DNA of 64,000 nucleotides from NCBI RefSeq assembly GCF_001463885.1, contig NZ_BBWQ01000001.1, forward strand, positions 62,001 to 126,000. Reading direction: 5' to 3'. This stretch comes from Aureimonas altamirensis (GTDB taxonomy: Bacteria; Pseudomonadota; Alphaproteobacteria; Rhizobiales; Rhizobiaceae). The translations under genes and the position numbers were made by a program. The notes below the pieces were generated by a model that was given only the letters and a program-made list of their open reading frames with translations, did no database searches and was not told where the DNA came from. This document shows, piece by piece, positions 36,401 to 45,280 of the stretch; positions within the stretch are counted from its first letter, which is position 1; every line of letters begins with the position of its first letter.

Positions 36401-37143
36401 GTGCCGGTGCGCCCGTCATCACGATCGACGACCTGACGCTCGCCTATCGTCGGCAGCCGGCCGTGCATCATGCGTCGGGGGCCTTCACGGAGGGTTCGCT
36501 GACGGCGATCATCGGGCCCAACGGCGCCGGCAAGTCTACCCTGCTCAAGGGCATCATGGGCCTGATAGACCCGTCCACGGGCAGCATCCGGCTGAACGGC
36601 CTGAAGCGCCACGACGTCGCCTACCTGCCGCAGGCCGGTGATCTGGACCGCAGTTTCCCCATGGATGTCGCAGACCTTGTGGCCTTGGGCGCATCGCGCA
36701 AGTCCGGCTGGTTCCGGGCCATCGCGCAGGGCGATCTTGCCCGTGTGGACGATGCGATCGCCGCCGTCGGCCTGCGCGGCTTCGAGCGCCGCGCCATCCA
36801 CACTTTGTCCGGCGGCCAGCTTCAGCGCGCGCTGTTTGCGCGGATGCTGGTGCAGGATGCGCGCGTTCTATTGCTGGACGAGCCTTTCACCGCCATCGAC
36901 ATGCGCACCACCCTCGACCTTCTGGCCGTCGTACGGCGCTGGCACGGGGAGGGGCGAACCATCATCGCGGTTCTGCACGACCTGGAACTGGTGCGCGAAC
37001 ACTTTCCGGATACGCTGCTGATCGCCCGCGAAATCGTGGACTGGGGCGCGACGGCGCGGGTGCTGACCCCGGAAAAGCTGCGCGAAGCGCGGACCTTGAG
37101 CGAAAACTGGATCGAGGATCCCTATTCGAGATCGGCGGCATGA
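36397..37143 (+). CDS. aztA: Zinc ABC transporter ATPase (AztA/ZnuC type)
   Basis: The 248-residue ATPase shows Walker A GPNGAGKST (about residues 41-49), signature LSGGQLQRALFARML, Walker B LLLDEPFTAID and the H-loop LHDLELV. The sequence is closer to AztA than to ZnuC. It powers zinc import through the permease encoded next. ATG overlaps the preceding small gene and its own stop overlaps aztB, so all four genes are co-expressed under the Zur-type box. Confidence 0.88.
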   Translation: MSAGAPVITIDDLTLAYRRQPAVHHASGAFTEGSLTAIIGPNGAGKSTLLKGIMGLIDPSTGSIRLNGLKRHDVAYLPQAGDLDRSFPMDVADLVALGASRKSGWFRAIAQGDLARVDDAIAAVGLRGFERRAIHTLSGGQLQRALFARMLVQDARVLLLDEPFTAIDMRTTLDLLAVVRRWHGEGRTIIAVLHDLELVREHFPDTLLIAREIVDWGATARVLTPEKLREARTLSENWIEDPYSRSAA

Positions 37144-38003
37144 GCGCGTTGCTGTCCCCCTTCGTCGATTATGGTTTCATGCTGCGGGCGCTGACGGGGT
37201 GTCTCGCCCTCTCGCTGGGGGCGTGCCCGCTGGGCGTGCTTCTGGTGCTGCGTCGCATGAGCCTTGTCGGCGATGCGATGAGCCACGCGATCCTGCCGGG
37301 CGCCGCCATCGGCTTCATGGTGGCGGGCTTCTCGCTGGTCGCCATGACGGTCGGGGGGCTCGTCTCGGGCCTCGCCGTGGCGTTGCTGGCGGGGGTCGTC
37401 TCGCGGTTCACCGCCCTGCGCGAAGATGCGAGCTTCGCCGCATTCTACCTTGCCTCGCTGGGGCTCGGCGTTCTGATCGTCTCGCTGTACGGCTCCAATA
37501 TCGACCTGCTCAACGTGCTGTTCGGCACGGTGCTGGGGCTGGACGATGCGGCGATCCTGCTGATGGCCTGTATCGCCACGCTGACGCTCGTGCTGCTGGC
37601 GGTCTTCTATCGCGCCATCGTGGCCGAGTGTCTCGACCCGGGCTTCCTGCGCTCCGTCGGCGGAGCGGGAGGGCTGGCGCATATGCTGTTCATGAGCCTC
37701 GTCGTTTTGAACCTCGTCGGCGGCTTCCAGGCGCTCGGCACCTTGATGGTCGTCGGCATCATGATGCTGCCGGCCGCCGCAAGCCGCTTCTGGGCGGAGA
37801 CCGTGCCAGGCCAGATGCTCGTCGCCATTCTCGTCGGTTTCGCCTCTTCGGTGTGTGGCCTGCTGGTATCCTACCACTACGGCGCGCCGGCATCTCCGGC
37901 CATCATCCTGTCGGCCTCGGCCGTCTATGCGGTCTCCGTCCTCGCCGGGCGCTTCGACAGCGTGCTCGCCCGGACCATCCAGTTTCGTCATATCCATCAC
38001 TGA
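37140..38003 (+). CDS. aztB: Zinc ABC transporter permease (AztB/ZnuB type)
   Basis: The 287-residue protein has 7-8 membrane helices and belongs to the ABC-3 metal permeases. The motif RRMSLVGDAMSHAILPGAAIGF is characteristic, with VGGFQALGTLMVVGIMMLPAAAS later (quoted as QALGTLMVVGIMMLP). It forms the zinc channel as a dimer. The start overlaps the aztA stop, and the binding-protein gene begins 9 bp after it. Confidence 0.9.
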   Translation: MSALLSPFVDYGFMLRALTGCLALSLGACPLGVLLVLRRMSLVGDAMSHAILPGAAIGFMVAGFSLVAMTVGGLVSGLAVALLAGVVSRFTALREDASFAAFYLASLGLGVLIVSLYGSNIDLLNVLFGTVLGLDDAAILLMACIATLTLVLLAVFYRAIVAECLDPGFLRSVGGAGGLAHMLFMSLVVLNLVGGFQALGTLMVVGIMMLPAAASRFWAETVPGQMLVAILVGFASSVCGLLVSYHYGAPASPAIILSASAVYAVSVLAGRFDSVLARTIQFRHIHH

Positions 38004-38012
38004 GGTTTTCGC

Positions 38013-38978
38013 ATGTTGAAGTCTCTTTCCATCGGTATCGTCTCCGCCATCGCACTTCTGTCGGCTTCCGGCATGGCGGCGGCCGAGCCCGTCAAAGTCG
38101 TTGCCAGTTTCTCCATCCTGGCCGACATGACACGCGAGATCGGCGGCGACGCGGTCGAGGTTCAGCCGCTCGTCGGCCCCGACGGCGATGCGCATGTGTT
38201 CCAGCCATCGCCGGCCGATACGCGCAAGCTGGCCGATGCCGACCTCGTCGTCATGAACGGCCTGGGCTTCGAGGGGTGGATGCCGCGCCTCGTCGAGGCA
38301 TCCGGCTATACCGGCAAGACGGTCGTGGCATCGACGGGCGTGACCGAGCTGAAGAGCGAGGAGCACGAGGAGCATGACCACGAAGCGGCGCATGAGCATG
38401 AAGCCGCTCACGAGCACGAGCATGGCCACGAAGGGCACGACCATGGCCCGATAGACCCGCACGCCTGGCAGGATCTGTCGAACGGCGTGGTCTATGCGCG
38501 CAACATCGCCGATGGCCTGGCAGAGGCCGACCCGGCCAATGCCGATGGCTACCGGCAGCGGGCGGCGGCCTACATCGCGCAGATGCAGGCACTGGACGCC
38601 GAGGTTAAGACCGAGCTTGCGACGATCCCGCAGGAACGCCGCAAGGTGGTCACCTCGCATGACGCATTCGGCTACTTCGCCCGCGCCTATGGGGTAGAGT
38701 TCATTGCGCCGGAGGGCGTCTCCACCGAGTCCGAGGCATCGGCCGCCGACGTTGCCGCGATCATTTCGCAGATCAAGGCCGAGAACATCACGGGTGTCTT
38801 CGTCGAAAGCATCACCAACAGCCGGCTGATCGAGCAGATCGCGCGCGAGACGGACGCCCATGTCGGCGGAACGCTGTATTCCGATGCGCTTTCGGACGCG
38901 TCCGGACCGGCGCCGACCTACCTCGACATGTTCCGCAACAACACACGCAAGATCCTGGATGCGTTGAAGCTCGGCTGA
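38013..38978 (+). CDS. aztC: Zinc-binding periplasmic protein (AztC/ZnuA type)
   Basis: The 321-residue protein has a signal peptide ending GMAAA (about residue 24) and cluster A-I metal ligands: His61 (GDAHVFQP), His150 (DPHAWQD), the His in VTSHDAFGYF and an Asp near residue 288 (TLYSDALSD). Between the first two is a His-rich loop (about 116-144, repeats of EHEAAHEHEH). Such loops are common in ZnuA and help in zinc capture. It is the last gene of the operon, unusual only in having the binding protein at the end. Confidence 0.92.
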   Translation: MLKSLSIGIVSAIALLSASGMAAAEPVKVVASFSILADMTREIGGDAVEVQPLVGPDGDAHVFQPSPADTRKLADADLVVMNGLGFEGWMPRLVEASGYTGKTVVASTGVTELKSEEHEEHDHEAAHEHEAAHEHEHGHEGHDHGPIDPHAWQDLSNGVVYARNIADGLAEADPANADGYRQRAAAYIAQMQALDAEVKTELATIPQERRKVVTSHDAFGYFARAYGVEFIAPEGVSTESEASAADVAAIISQIKAENITGVFVESITNSRLIEQIARETDAHVGGTLYSDALSDASGPAPTYLDMFRNNTRKILDALKLG

Positions 38979-39107
38979 GCGGCCGAAGAATTTTCCACGG
39001 ATGGGCACGGCTGCGGAAGATTGGTTCCGCCCGGCCGCTCGATGCAACCGGCTTGGACCTCGTCGCGCGGCCTGCGACGGGGGATAAAGGGTCTTCGATC
39101 CAGACCC
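38977..39107 (+). promoter_or_regulatory. Structured leader upstream of the sulfate operon
   Basis: The 149-bp gap before sbp is rich in symmetry. GAGCGGCCG (38977-38985) pairs with CGGCCGCTC (39032-39040) around an inner hairpin GCGGAA/TTCCGC (39013-39030). Then follow CGTCGC/GCGACG (39061-39079) with loop GCGGCCT, and GGGTCT/AGACCC (39089-39107) flanked by ATAAA and TAAA. The loop GCGGCC could compete for the same GGCCGC. The first element may end aztC transcription. It matches no riboswitch I can recall. Confidence 0.4.
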
Positions 39108-39127
39108 TAAATGCCGAGAGACGCCCG

Positions 39128-40129
39128 ATGAAGAAAACCCTTCTGCTCAGCCTTGCGATTGCGCTTTCCACAGCCGGAGGCGCTCAGGCGCAGGAGGCGA
39201 ACAAGCTTCTGAACGCGTCCTACGATATCTCCCGCGAGTTGTTCGCAGCGATCAACCCCGCCTTCATCGCCGACTACAAGGCAAACACCGGCCGCGACGT
39301 GACGATCGATCAGTCGCATGGCGGATCGTCGCGGCAGGCCCGGTCCATCCTGGAAGGTCTGGAAGCCGATGTCGTCACCTTCAACCAGGTGACGGACGTG
39401 GACATCCTGGCCGGCAACGGCTTCGTCAGCGCCGACTGGCAGCAGGAATTCCCCAACCAGGCGTCGCCCTACTACTCCCTGCCGGCCTTCCTTGTCCGCG
39501 AGGGCAACCCGAAGAACATCAAGGACTGGAGCGATCTCGTCCGCGACGACGTCAAGGTGATCTTCCCCAACCCGAAGACTTCCGGCAACGCCCGCTACAC
39601 CTATCTGGCGGCGACGGCCTATGCGCTGGAAGCCTTCGACGGCGACCAGGAAAAGGTAAGCGCGTTCATCTCCAAGCTGTTCGACAACGTGCCCGTATTC
39701 GATACCGGTGGCCGCGCCGCCACGACGACTTTCGTCGAGCGCCAGATCGGCGATGTGCTGATTACCTTCGAGGCGGAAACACGCGGGATCGAACGGGAAT
39801 TCGGCACCGACAGCTTCGATACGGTGGTGCCTTCGGTCAGCCTTCTGGCCGAGTTTCCGGTCGCGGTTGTGGATCGCGTCGCAGAGCGGCACGGAACGGC
39901 GGAGCTTGCCAAAGCCTATCTCGATTTCCTCTACACGCCTGCCGGGCAGGAGATCCTGGCCGAAAACGGCAACCGGGTGCATGACGAAGCGGTTGCGGCA
40001 AAGTTCGCCGGAGAGTTTCCGCAGGTTCGCCTGCTGACGGTCGACGACGTCTTCGGTGGCTGGGACAAGGTGCAGGAAGAGCATTTCGCTTCGGGCGGGA
40101 CGCTCGACCAACTCTACGGCAGCCGCTAA
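39128..40129 (+). CDS. sbp: Sulfate-binding periplasmic protein
   Basis: The 333-residue protein has a signal peptide ending GGAQAQ (about residue 22) and the sulfate-binding family motifs NASYDISRELF, DQSHGGSSRQARSI, ADVVTFNQVTDVD and FPNPKTSGNARYTYLAA. It delivers sulfate or thiosulfate to CysTWA. Start 39128 gives a clean signal peptide; upstream in-frame codons are not conserved. A hairpin and 76 bp separate it from cysT. Confidence 0.93.
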   Translation: MKKTLLLSLAIALSTAGGAQAQEANKLLNASYDISRELFAAINPAFIADYKANTGRDVTIDQSHGGSSRQARSILEGLEADVVTFNQVTDVDILAGNGFVSADWQQEFPNQASPYYSLPAFLVREGNPKNIKDWSDLVRDDVKVIFPNPKTSGNARYTYLAATAYALEAFDGDQEKVSAFISKLFDNVPVFDTGGRAATTTFVERQIGDVLITFEAETRGIEREFGTDSFDTVVPSVSLLAEFPVAVVDRVAERHGTAELAKAYLDFLYTPAGQEILAENGNRVHDEAVAAKFAGEFPQVRLLTVDDVFGGWDKVQEEHFASGGTLDQLYGSR

Positions 40130-40143
40130 GAGGGGTGCATCCG

Positions 40144-40167
40144 AAGGCCGGCCACAGGGCCGGCTTT
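40144..40167 (+). terminator. Intercistronic hairpin between sbp and cysT
   Basis: GCCGGCC (40147-40153) and GGCCGGC (40158-40164) form a 7-bp stem with ACAG loop, extended by A-U and G-U pairs to TTT. It lies 15 bp after the sbp stop and probably attenuates transcription or protects the sbp mRNA end. Confidence 0.65.
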
Positions 40168-40205
40168 CTCCTGTTTGCGCCAAGACCTGAGGGGGCGCCC
40201 GAAAC

Positions 40206-41027
40206 GTGTCGCGTCGTGTCCTGCCGGGGTTCGGACTGAGCCTCGGCTTCACCCTGTTCTACATCACGGTCATCGTGTGCCTGCCGCTCGGGGCGCTCAT
40301 CTTCAAGGCTGCCAGCCTTGGGCCGGAAGCCTATTGGCGGATCGTATCCGCGCCGCGCGCCGTTGCCAGCTACCAGGTAACCATCCTGACGGCGCTGGCG
40401 GCGACGGCGTTCAACGTCGTCTTCGGGCTGGCGCTCGCCTGGGTGCTGACGCGTTATCGCTTTCCGGGGCGTAGGCTGCTGGATGCCATCGTCGACCTGC
40501 CCTTCGCCTTGCCGACGGCGGTGGCGGGCATCGCGCTGACGACGCTTTTCGCGGCCAATGGCTGGCTGGGCGGCGCGCTGGCCGATCTTGGCATCAACGT
40601 GGTCTACACGCCGCTCGGTATCATCGTCGCCATGACCTTTACCAGCGTGCCTTTCGTGGTGCGGACCGTGCAGCCGGTGCTGGAGGATCTGGACCCCGCG
40701 CTGGAAGAAGCGGCTCTGTCGCTGGGCGCCGGCGAGGGGCGCATCTTCCGCAAGGTGATCCTGCCGCTTCTGGCTCCCGCGCTGCTGGCCGGCACCTCCT
40801 TATCGTTCGCACGCTCGCTGGGCGAGTTCGGCGCCATCATCTTCATTGCCGGCAATCAGCCCTTCTACAGCGAGATCACGGCGCTGTTGGCCTTCATCCG
40901 GCTGGAGGAATACGACTACCCGGCCACAGCCGCCATCGCCTCCGTCATGCTGTTCGCCGCCTTCGTGATGCTGGCCGTGACGAACGTCCTGCAGGCGCGG
41001 GCGCTGCGCTATACGGAAAGGGGCTGA
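40206..41027 (+). CDS. cysT: Sulfate ABC permease CysT
   Basis: The 273-residue permease has six membrane segments and the EAA loop LEEAALSLGAGEGRIFRKVI, as well as VDLPFALPTAVAGIAL, typical of CysT (CysU). It begins at a GTG, preceded by a modest GGGG tract. It forms the sulfate channel with CysW, whose gene starts 1 bp after its stop. Confidence 0.93.
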   Translation: MSRRVLPGFGLSLGFTLFYITVIVCLPLGALIFKAASLGPEAYWRIVSAPRAVASYQVTILTALAATAFNVVFGLALAWVLTRYRFPGRRLLDAIVDLPFALPTAVAGIALTTLFAANGWLGGALADLGINVVYTPLGIIVAMTFTSVPFVVRTVQPVLEDLDPALEEAALSLGAGEGRIFRKVILPLLAPALLAGTSLSFARSLGEFGAIIFIAGNQPFYSEITALLAFIRLEEYDYPATAAIASVMLFAAFVMLAVTNVLQARALRYTERG

Positions 41028-41028
41028 C

Positions 41029-41910
41029 ATGGAGACGCGCAAGGCTCGCATAGGCGAGGGCCGCCTTTTCCGCCTCGTCCTGATCGGCTTCGTCCTGGTC
41101 GCTGCGTTGGGTTTGATCGTGGCGCCGCTCGGCATGATCTTCGCGGCGGCCTTTTCGCAGGGCTTTGCCTATTTCGCCGAAACGATCCGCCAGGCCGACA
41201 CGCTGCACGCCATCGGCCTGACGGTGGCGACCGCCCTGATCGCCGTTCCGCTGAACACCGCATTCGGGATTGCCGCCGCCTGGGCGGTCACGAAGTTCGA
41301 CTTTCCCGGACGGCGCGCACTCATCGTGCTGATCGAGATTCCGTTTTCGATCTCGCCTATTGTCGCGGGCATCTCCTACCTCTTCGTCTACGGCTTGCAG
41401 GGCATGTTCGGCAGCTATCTGATGGATGCCAACCTGCAGATCCTGTTTGCGCTGCCGGGCATCGTGCTGGCATCCATGTTCGTGACGGCGCCCTTCGTGG
41501 CGCGGGAACTCATCCCGCTGATGCAGGCGCAGGGCCGCGACCTGGAGGAAGCGGCCGTATCGCTGGGCGCGGGCGGTCTGCGCACGTTCCTGCGCGTTAC
41601 GCTGCCCAACATCCGGTGGGCGCTGCTGTACGGGATCGTCTTGTGCAATGCCCGCGTGATGGGCGAGTTCGGCGCCGTGTCGGTGGTTTCCGGAAATATC
41701 CGGGGCCAGACCAACACGCTGCCCCTGCATATCGAGCTTCTGTACCACGACTACAACACGGTCGGGGCCTTCGCCGCGGCATCGATCCTGACCGTCCTGG
41801 CATTGGTGACGCTGGCGGTGAAGGTTGCGCTGGAGGCACGCGGCGCCGGGCGGCGCAAGCGCCCCGCTGCCCAGACGATGATTGCCCCGCCCGGAGGATT
41901 TGCGCGATGA
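41029..41910 (+). CDS. cysW: Sulfate ABC permease CysW
   Basis: The 293-residue permease has about six membrane segments and CysW motifs EIPFSISPIVAGISYLFVYG, EEAAVSLGAGGLRTFLRVTLP and GEFGAVSVVSGNIRGQTNTL (each quoted up to 20-21 letters in parts). It is the partner of CysT. Its stop overlaps the cysA start by 4 bp (ATGA). Confidence 0.93.
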   Translation: METRKARIGEGRLFRLVLIGFVLVAALGLIVAPLGMIFAAAFSQGFAYFAETIRQADTLHAIGLTVATALIAVPLNTAFGIAAAWAVTKFDFPGRRALIVLIEIPFSISPIVAGISYLFVYGLQGMFGSYLMDANLQILFALPGIVLASMFVTAPFVARELIPLMQAQGRDLEEAAVSLGAGGLRTFLRVTLPNIRWALLYGIVLCNARVMGEFGAVSVVSGNIRGQTNTLPLHIELLYHDYNTVGAFAAASILTVLALVTLAVKVALEARGAGRRKRPAAQTMIAPPGGFAR

Positions 41911-42929
41911 AGATCAGCCTCGACACCGTCGTCAAGACGTTTCGCACGTTCCGCGCGGTGCACGGCGTATCGCTGGACATCGAGAGCGGCCGGCTGGTGG
42001 CGCTGCTGGGCCCCTCCGGCTCGGGCAAGACGACCATCCTGCGCATGGTCGCCGGGCTCGAATATCCGGATTCGGGCCGTATCCTGTTCGGCGACGACGA
42101 TGCGACGGGCATCCCGATCCAGGACCGGGGCGTCGGCTTCGTCTTTCAGCATTACGCCCTGTTTCCGCACATGACGGTGGCCGAAAATGTCGCCTTCGGC
42201 ATGCAGGGCGGCAAGGGACGCAAGCGCACCAAAACCGAGATCGGCGCGCGGGTCAGCGAACTTCTCGGCCTGGTACGGCTGAGCGGGCTGGAGGATCGCT
42301 TCCCGAACCAGATCTCCGGCGGGCAGCGCCAGCGAGTGGCGCTGGCCCGGGCGCTTGCGGTGGACCCGCGCGTTCTTCTGCTGGACGAGCCTTTCGGCGC
42401 ACTCGACGCGGCCGTGCGGCGCGATCTAAGGCGCTGGCTGCGGGAAATCCACGGAGAACTCGGCATTACGACGCTGTTCGTGACGCACGACCAGGAAGAG
42501 GCGCTCGACCTTGCCGACGAGGTCGTGATCCTGAACGAGGGGCGTATCGTGCAGCGGGGCACCCCGCGCGAGGTAACGCGCGCGCCCGCCAATGCCTTCG
42601 TGATGCAGTTTCTGGGAGATTCGAACCGGCTGACGGTGGATGTGCGGGACGGGGTTGCCCGGCTGGGCGATATCGCCATCCCCGCGCCCGGCGTAGGCGA
42701 CGGCAAGGCCTGGCTTTTCGTGCGGCCGCGCGATGTGGACTACGCCCCATCCGGCAGCGGTCTGCCGGTCACGGTGCGGCAGGTGCTGGACCGCCCCGAC
42801 AGCCGCCGGCTGGTTGCGGCCACCGATGGCGGCGAGATGCTGGAATTCGACGTCCGGTCCGATGTCACTGTCAATTCCGGCGACCGCGGAGCCATCGCCA
42901 TCCGGGACGGCCGCGTCTTTGCGGAGTGA
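41907..42929 (+). CDS. cysA: Sulfate ABC transporter ATPase CysA
   Basis: The 340-residue ATPase has Walker A GPSGSGKT, Q-loop FQHYALFPHMTV, signature ISGGQRQRVALARAL, Walker B VLLLDEPFGALD and H-loop VTHDQEEAL, with a C-terminal TOBE-like domain. It closes the sbp-cysTWA operon. Its TGA (42927-42929) directly abuts the stop of the converging GFA gene (42930), so the two 3' ends share no untranslated spacer. Confidence 0.93.
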   Translation: MKISLDTVVKTFRTFRAVHGVSLDIESGRLVALLGPSGSGKTTILRMVAGLEYPDSGRILFGDDDATGIPIQDRGVGFVFQHYALFPHMTVAENVAFGMQGGKGRKRTKTEIGARVSELLGLVRLSGLEDRFPNQISGGQRQRVALARALAVDPRVLLLDEPFGALDAAVRRDLRRWLREIHGELGITTLFVTHDQEEALDLADEVVILNEGRIVQRGTPREVTRAPANAFVMQFLGDSNRLTVDVRDGVARLGDIAIPAPGVGDGKAWLFVRPRDVDYAPSGSGLPVTVRQVLDRPDSRRLVAATDGGEMLEFDVRSDVTVNSGDRGAIAIRDGRVFAE

Positions 42930-43322
42930 TCAGCTTTCCGTTCGGTCCCCATCCGGACGGTCGCCGATATAATGTCGTGTCAGCGGAAACGCCGGTAGCC
43001 AGCCTTCCCGACGCACTGTCCATAATTCGTAGGTCGGGACGAATCGGTCGGTCTGGTCGAGCGCACCCAGATTGACTTCGACCTCGTCACCGGACCTGCC
43101 GAAGACGGACGAGCCGCAACGCGGACAGAAGCTGCGTCCTGCATAGTCCTGCGTCGGACCGGTGATGGATACCGCGTCCTGCGGAAAGATCGCCGAAGCA
43201 TGGAACAGCGCGCCATGATGCTTGCGGCAATCCAGACAGTGACAGATGCCGACGCGATAAGGCTTCCCGGCCGCCTTCAGGCGGACGGCCCCGCACAGGC
43301 ATCCTCCTTCGACCTCCTGCAT
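42930..43322 (-). CDS. GFA family (glutathione-dependent formaldehyde-activating-like) protein
   Basis: The 130-residue protein has the zinc-binding layout of the GFA/Mss4-like fold: GGCLCGAVRL (near residues 7-16), CHCLDCRKHHGALF, then FCPRCGSSVF. The family is named after a proposed glutathione-formaldehyde activity, but most members have no proven role. ATG 43322 has GGAGG 8 nt upstream. It follows the CatE-like gene by 17 bp on the same strand, likely in one transcript. Confidence 0.85.
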   Translation of the reverse strand: MQEVEGGCLCGAVRLKAAGKPYRVGICHCLDCRKHHGALFHASAIFPQDAVSITGPTQDYAGRSFCPRCGSSVFGRSGDEVEVNLGALDQTDRFVPTYELWTVRREGWLPAFPLTRHYIGDRPDGDRTES

Positions 43323-43339
43323 CGTGGCTTCCTCCATCA

Positions 43340-44149
43340 TCATGGAACCGGCGTGTAGCGCAGTTCGGTGCCCCATGGGTCTGTCAGGACGCGGGCCGTA
43401 GCATCGGCGCGGCGGTCCAGTACCTCGAACCACAGTAGCCCCGTCCGGTTGCCGCGCTTGCCCGACCCGGCACTGCGCCAGACATTGGTGCCGACATGAT
43501 GGTGATAGTGGCCGGTCGACAGGAAATGCGCGCCGGGATAGGTAGTGGCAAGCTCGAAACCGGCGTCACTCAGATAGAAGCCGTCGCTTTCCTTCAGGTC
43601 GCCGACCCGCAGGTGGATATGGCCGACCGTGGTGCCCTCCGGCGCGCCGTCCCAGCCTGGCTCCGAAAGGTCGATCTCGTCGAACAGGCTGTTGGTGTCC
43701 AAGGGCTTCGTCGCCATTTCCACCGCGCCGTCGCGCCACGTCCAGGCCGAGGACGGCTTGTCGGCATAGATCTCCACCCCGTTTCCTTCCGGGTCGGACA
43801 GATAGAATGCCTCGCTGACGATATGGTCGGATGCGCCTTCCAGCGGCACCTGCCGGCGCACGCCCATTTCGGCAGCCCATTCGGCCAACGACTCCCGGTC
43901 GGGCAGCAGGAAGGCCGTATGAAACAACCCGGCTTCACGCGGGTCGTCCGGCTGGGCGTCGGGCCTGTGGACGAGTTCGAGAAGCGCCGTCTCCTCTGTG
44001 CCGTACAAAGCGCCTTCCGCACCCCGGCCCAGCGGCACAAGCCCGACGACGTCGCGATAGAAGGCGCCCACCGCCTCCGGGTCGCGGACGGCCAGCGCGA
44101 CGCGGCCGATGCTAAGCGGGGCAAGGGAGGGATGCGTTACGATGTCCAT
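43340..44149 (-). CDS. CatE-like VOC family dioxygenase
   Basis: The 269-residue protein has two vicinal-oxygen-chelate modules, each starting with a beta strand (GRVALAVRDPEAVGAFYRDV and VGHIHLRVGDLKESDGFYLS). It resembles CatE-type catechol 2,3-dioxygenase or glyoxalase-like proteins. Candidate metal residues are the His of VGHIHL, the His cluster GHYHHHVG and the Glu of GTELRY. With the DoxX and GFA proteins nearby it fits detoxification of catechols or quinones, as CatDE in Bacillus. The reaction is inferred. Confidence 0.8.
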   Translation of the reverse strand: MDIVTHPSLAPLSIGRVALAVRDPEAVGAFYRDVVGLVPLGRGAEGALYGTEETALLELVHRPDAQPDDPREAGLFHTAFLLPDRESLAEWAAEMGVRRQVPLEGASDHIVSEAFYLSDPEGNGVEIYADKPSSAWTWRDGAVEMATKPLDTNSLFDEIDLSEPGWDGAPEGTTVGHIHLRVGDLKESDGFYLSDAGFELATTYPGAHFLSTGHYHHHVGTNVWRSAGSGKRGNRTGLLWFEVLDRRADATARVLTDPWGTELRYTPVP

Positions 44150-44203
44150 GGCGGTCGGTCCTGATTGCGAACTGCGTTGGCGTGAAGATGGATATTCTCT
44201 CTC

Positions 44204-44241
44204 GTGTGAGCAACTGGGCGTAAAAGCATCAACGCTCACAC
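44204..44241. promoter_or_regulatory. Inverted repeat between lysR and the CatE-like gene
   Basis: GTGTGAGC (44204-44211) and GCTCACAC (44234-44241) are perfect 8-bp inverted repeats 22 bp apart, with GCGT/ACGC nested inside. The site lies in the 101-bp gap upstream of the CatE-like gene and just after the lysR stop. It may be an operator for that gene or a terminator-like hairpin of lysR. Confidence 0.4.
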
Positions 44242-44250
44242 CATTAAGCA

Positions 44251-45174
44251 TCAAACCGGCAGGTCCCGGTCCCAGGGCGGTGTTCCGCTCCAGGCCGAGG
44301 CCAGATGGTCGATCATGGCGCGCATCTTGGCGGACGGGTGCCGTGTCGCCGGCCAGACGGCATGGACGCCGCCGAGGCGGACCGGTGGATGGTCGAGCGC
44401 GATCGGGACAAGCTTTCCCTCGCGCACCGCGTCTCCCACGATGAAGCTCGGCTCGTAGACGAGCCCGAGGCCCGCAATGGCCGCCAGCACGAGGGCGTCG
44501 CCGCTGCTGGCGGTCAGGTTTCCCGATACCTTGACGGAGACGTCGCCATCCTCGCCGAAGGTCCAGAGCCCGGCGCGGGTAACGGTGGAGAGCGTGTAGC
44601 CGAGGCAGTTGTGGTCTGCCAATTGTGCAACGGACCGGGGCGCCCCGTGGCGCTCGATATAGGAAGGTGCGGCGCAGACGAGGATGTTGCAAGGGGCCAG
44701 GCGCCGCGCCGTCAGGCTGGAATCCTTCAGCCGCCCGATACGGATGGCCATGTCGAAACCTTCCGACAGGATATCCACGAGCCGGTCATTGAAATCGACG
44801 TCGAGGCGCACCTTGTCGTGGCGCGCCAGATAGGCCGGCACGACGCGCGAGAATTCGCGCAGCCCGAAGGACAAGGGCGCGCTGATCCGCAGGGTGCCCT
44901 GCGGCTCAACCGTTTCGGCCGCGGCGAGCGCCTCCGCCTCGCGGATTTCCTCCAGGATGCGCTCTGCGGATTGTGCAAAACGCTGCCCGGCCTCCGTCGG
45001 CGTCACGCGCTGCGTCGTGCGGCGCAGAAGCTGCACGCCAAGACGGCGCTCCAGCGCGGCGACATGCTTGGTCACCATGGTCTGCGACATGTCCAATGCC
45101 CGCCCGGCCGCGGAAAAGCTTCCGGCGCTGACCACGCGGGCGAACACCTCCATGGAGCGGAGTTGATCGGGCAT
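44251..45174 (-). CDS. LysR family transcriptional regulator
   Basis: The 307-residue protein has an N-terminal winged helix (residues 4-60, SFSAAGRALDMSQTMVTKHVAALE in parts) and a LysR substrate domain; it belongs to the CrgA-like branch with the MEVFARVV start. It is divergent from the DoxX gene across 106 bp and upstream of the CatE-like gene, so it probably governs both. The inducer is unknown; aromatic or quinone electrophiles are a reasonable guess. Confidence 0.9.
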   Translation of the reverse strand: MPDQLRSMEVFARVVSAGSFSAAGRALDMSQTMVTKHVAALERRLGVQLLRRTTQRVTPTEAGQRFAQSAERILEEIREAEALAAAETVEPQGTLRISAPLSFGLREFSRVVPAYLARHDKVRLDVDFNDRLVDILSEGFDMAIRIGRLKDSSLTARRLAPCNILVCAAPSYIERHGAPRSVAQLADHNCLGYTLSTVTRAGLWTFGEDGDVSVKVSGNLTASSGDALVLAAIAGLGLVYEPSFIVGDAVREGKLVPIALDHPPVRLGGVHAVWPATRHPSAKMRAMIDHLASAWSGTPPWDRDLPV

Positions 45175-45280
45175 CTATTCCTCTGGGTGTGAGACTATAT
45201 CCTCCGGGGCAGTCTTCTCCAATTTTTCGATAGAGGCAATATGCGCCTCCAACGACACGAACACCCGGAAGCAAAAAACC

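Noticed and set aside
39041-39127. SAM-II riboswitch before sbp
   Set aside because: The ATAAA and TAAA strings recall it, but the pseudoknot core and its stem do not match the consensus as I know it.
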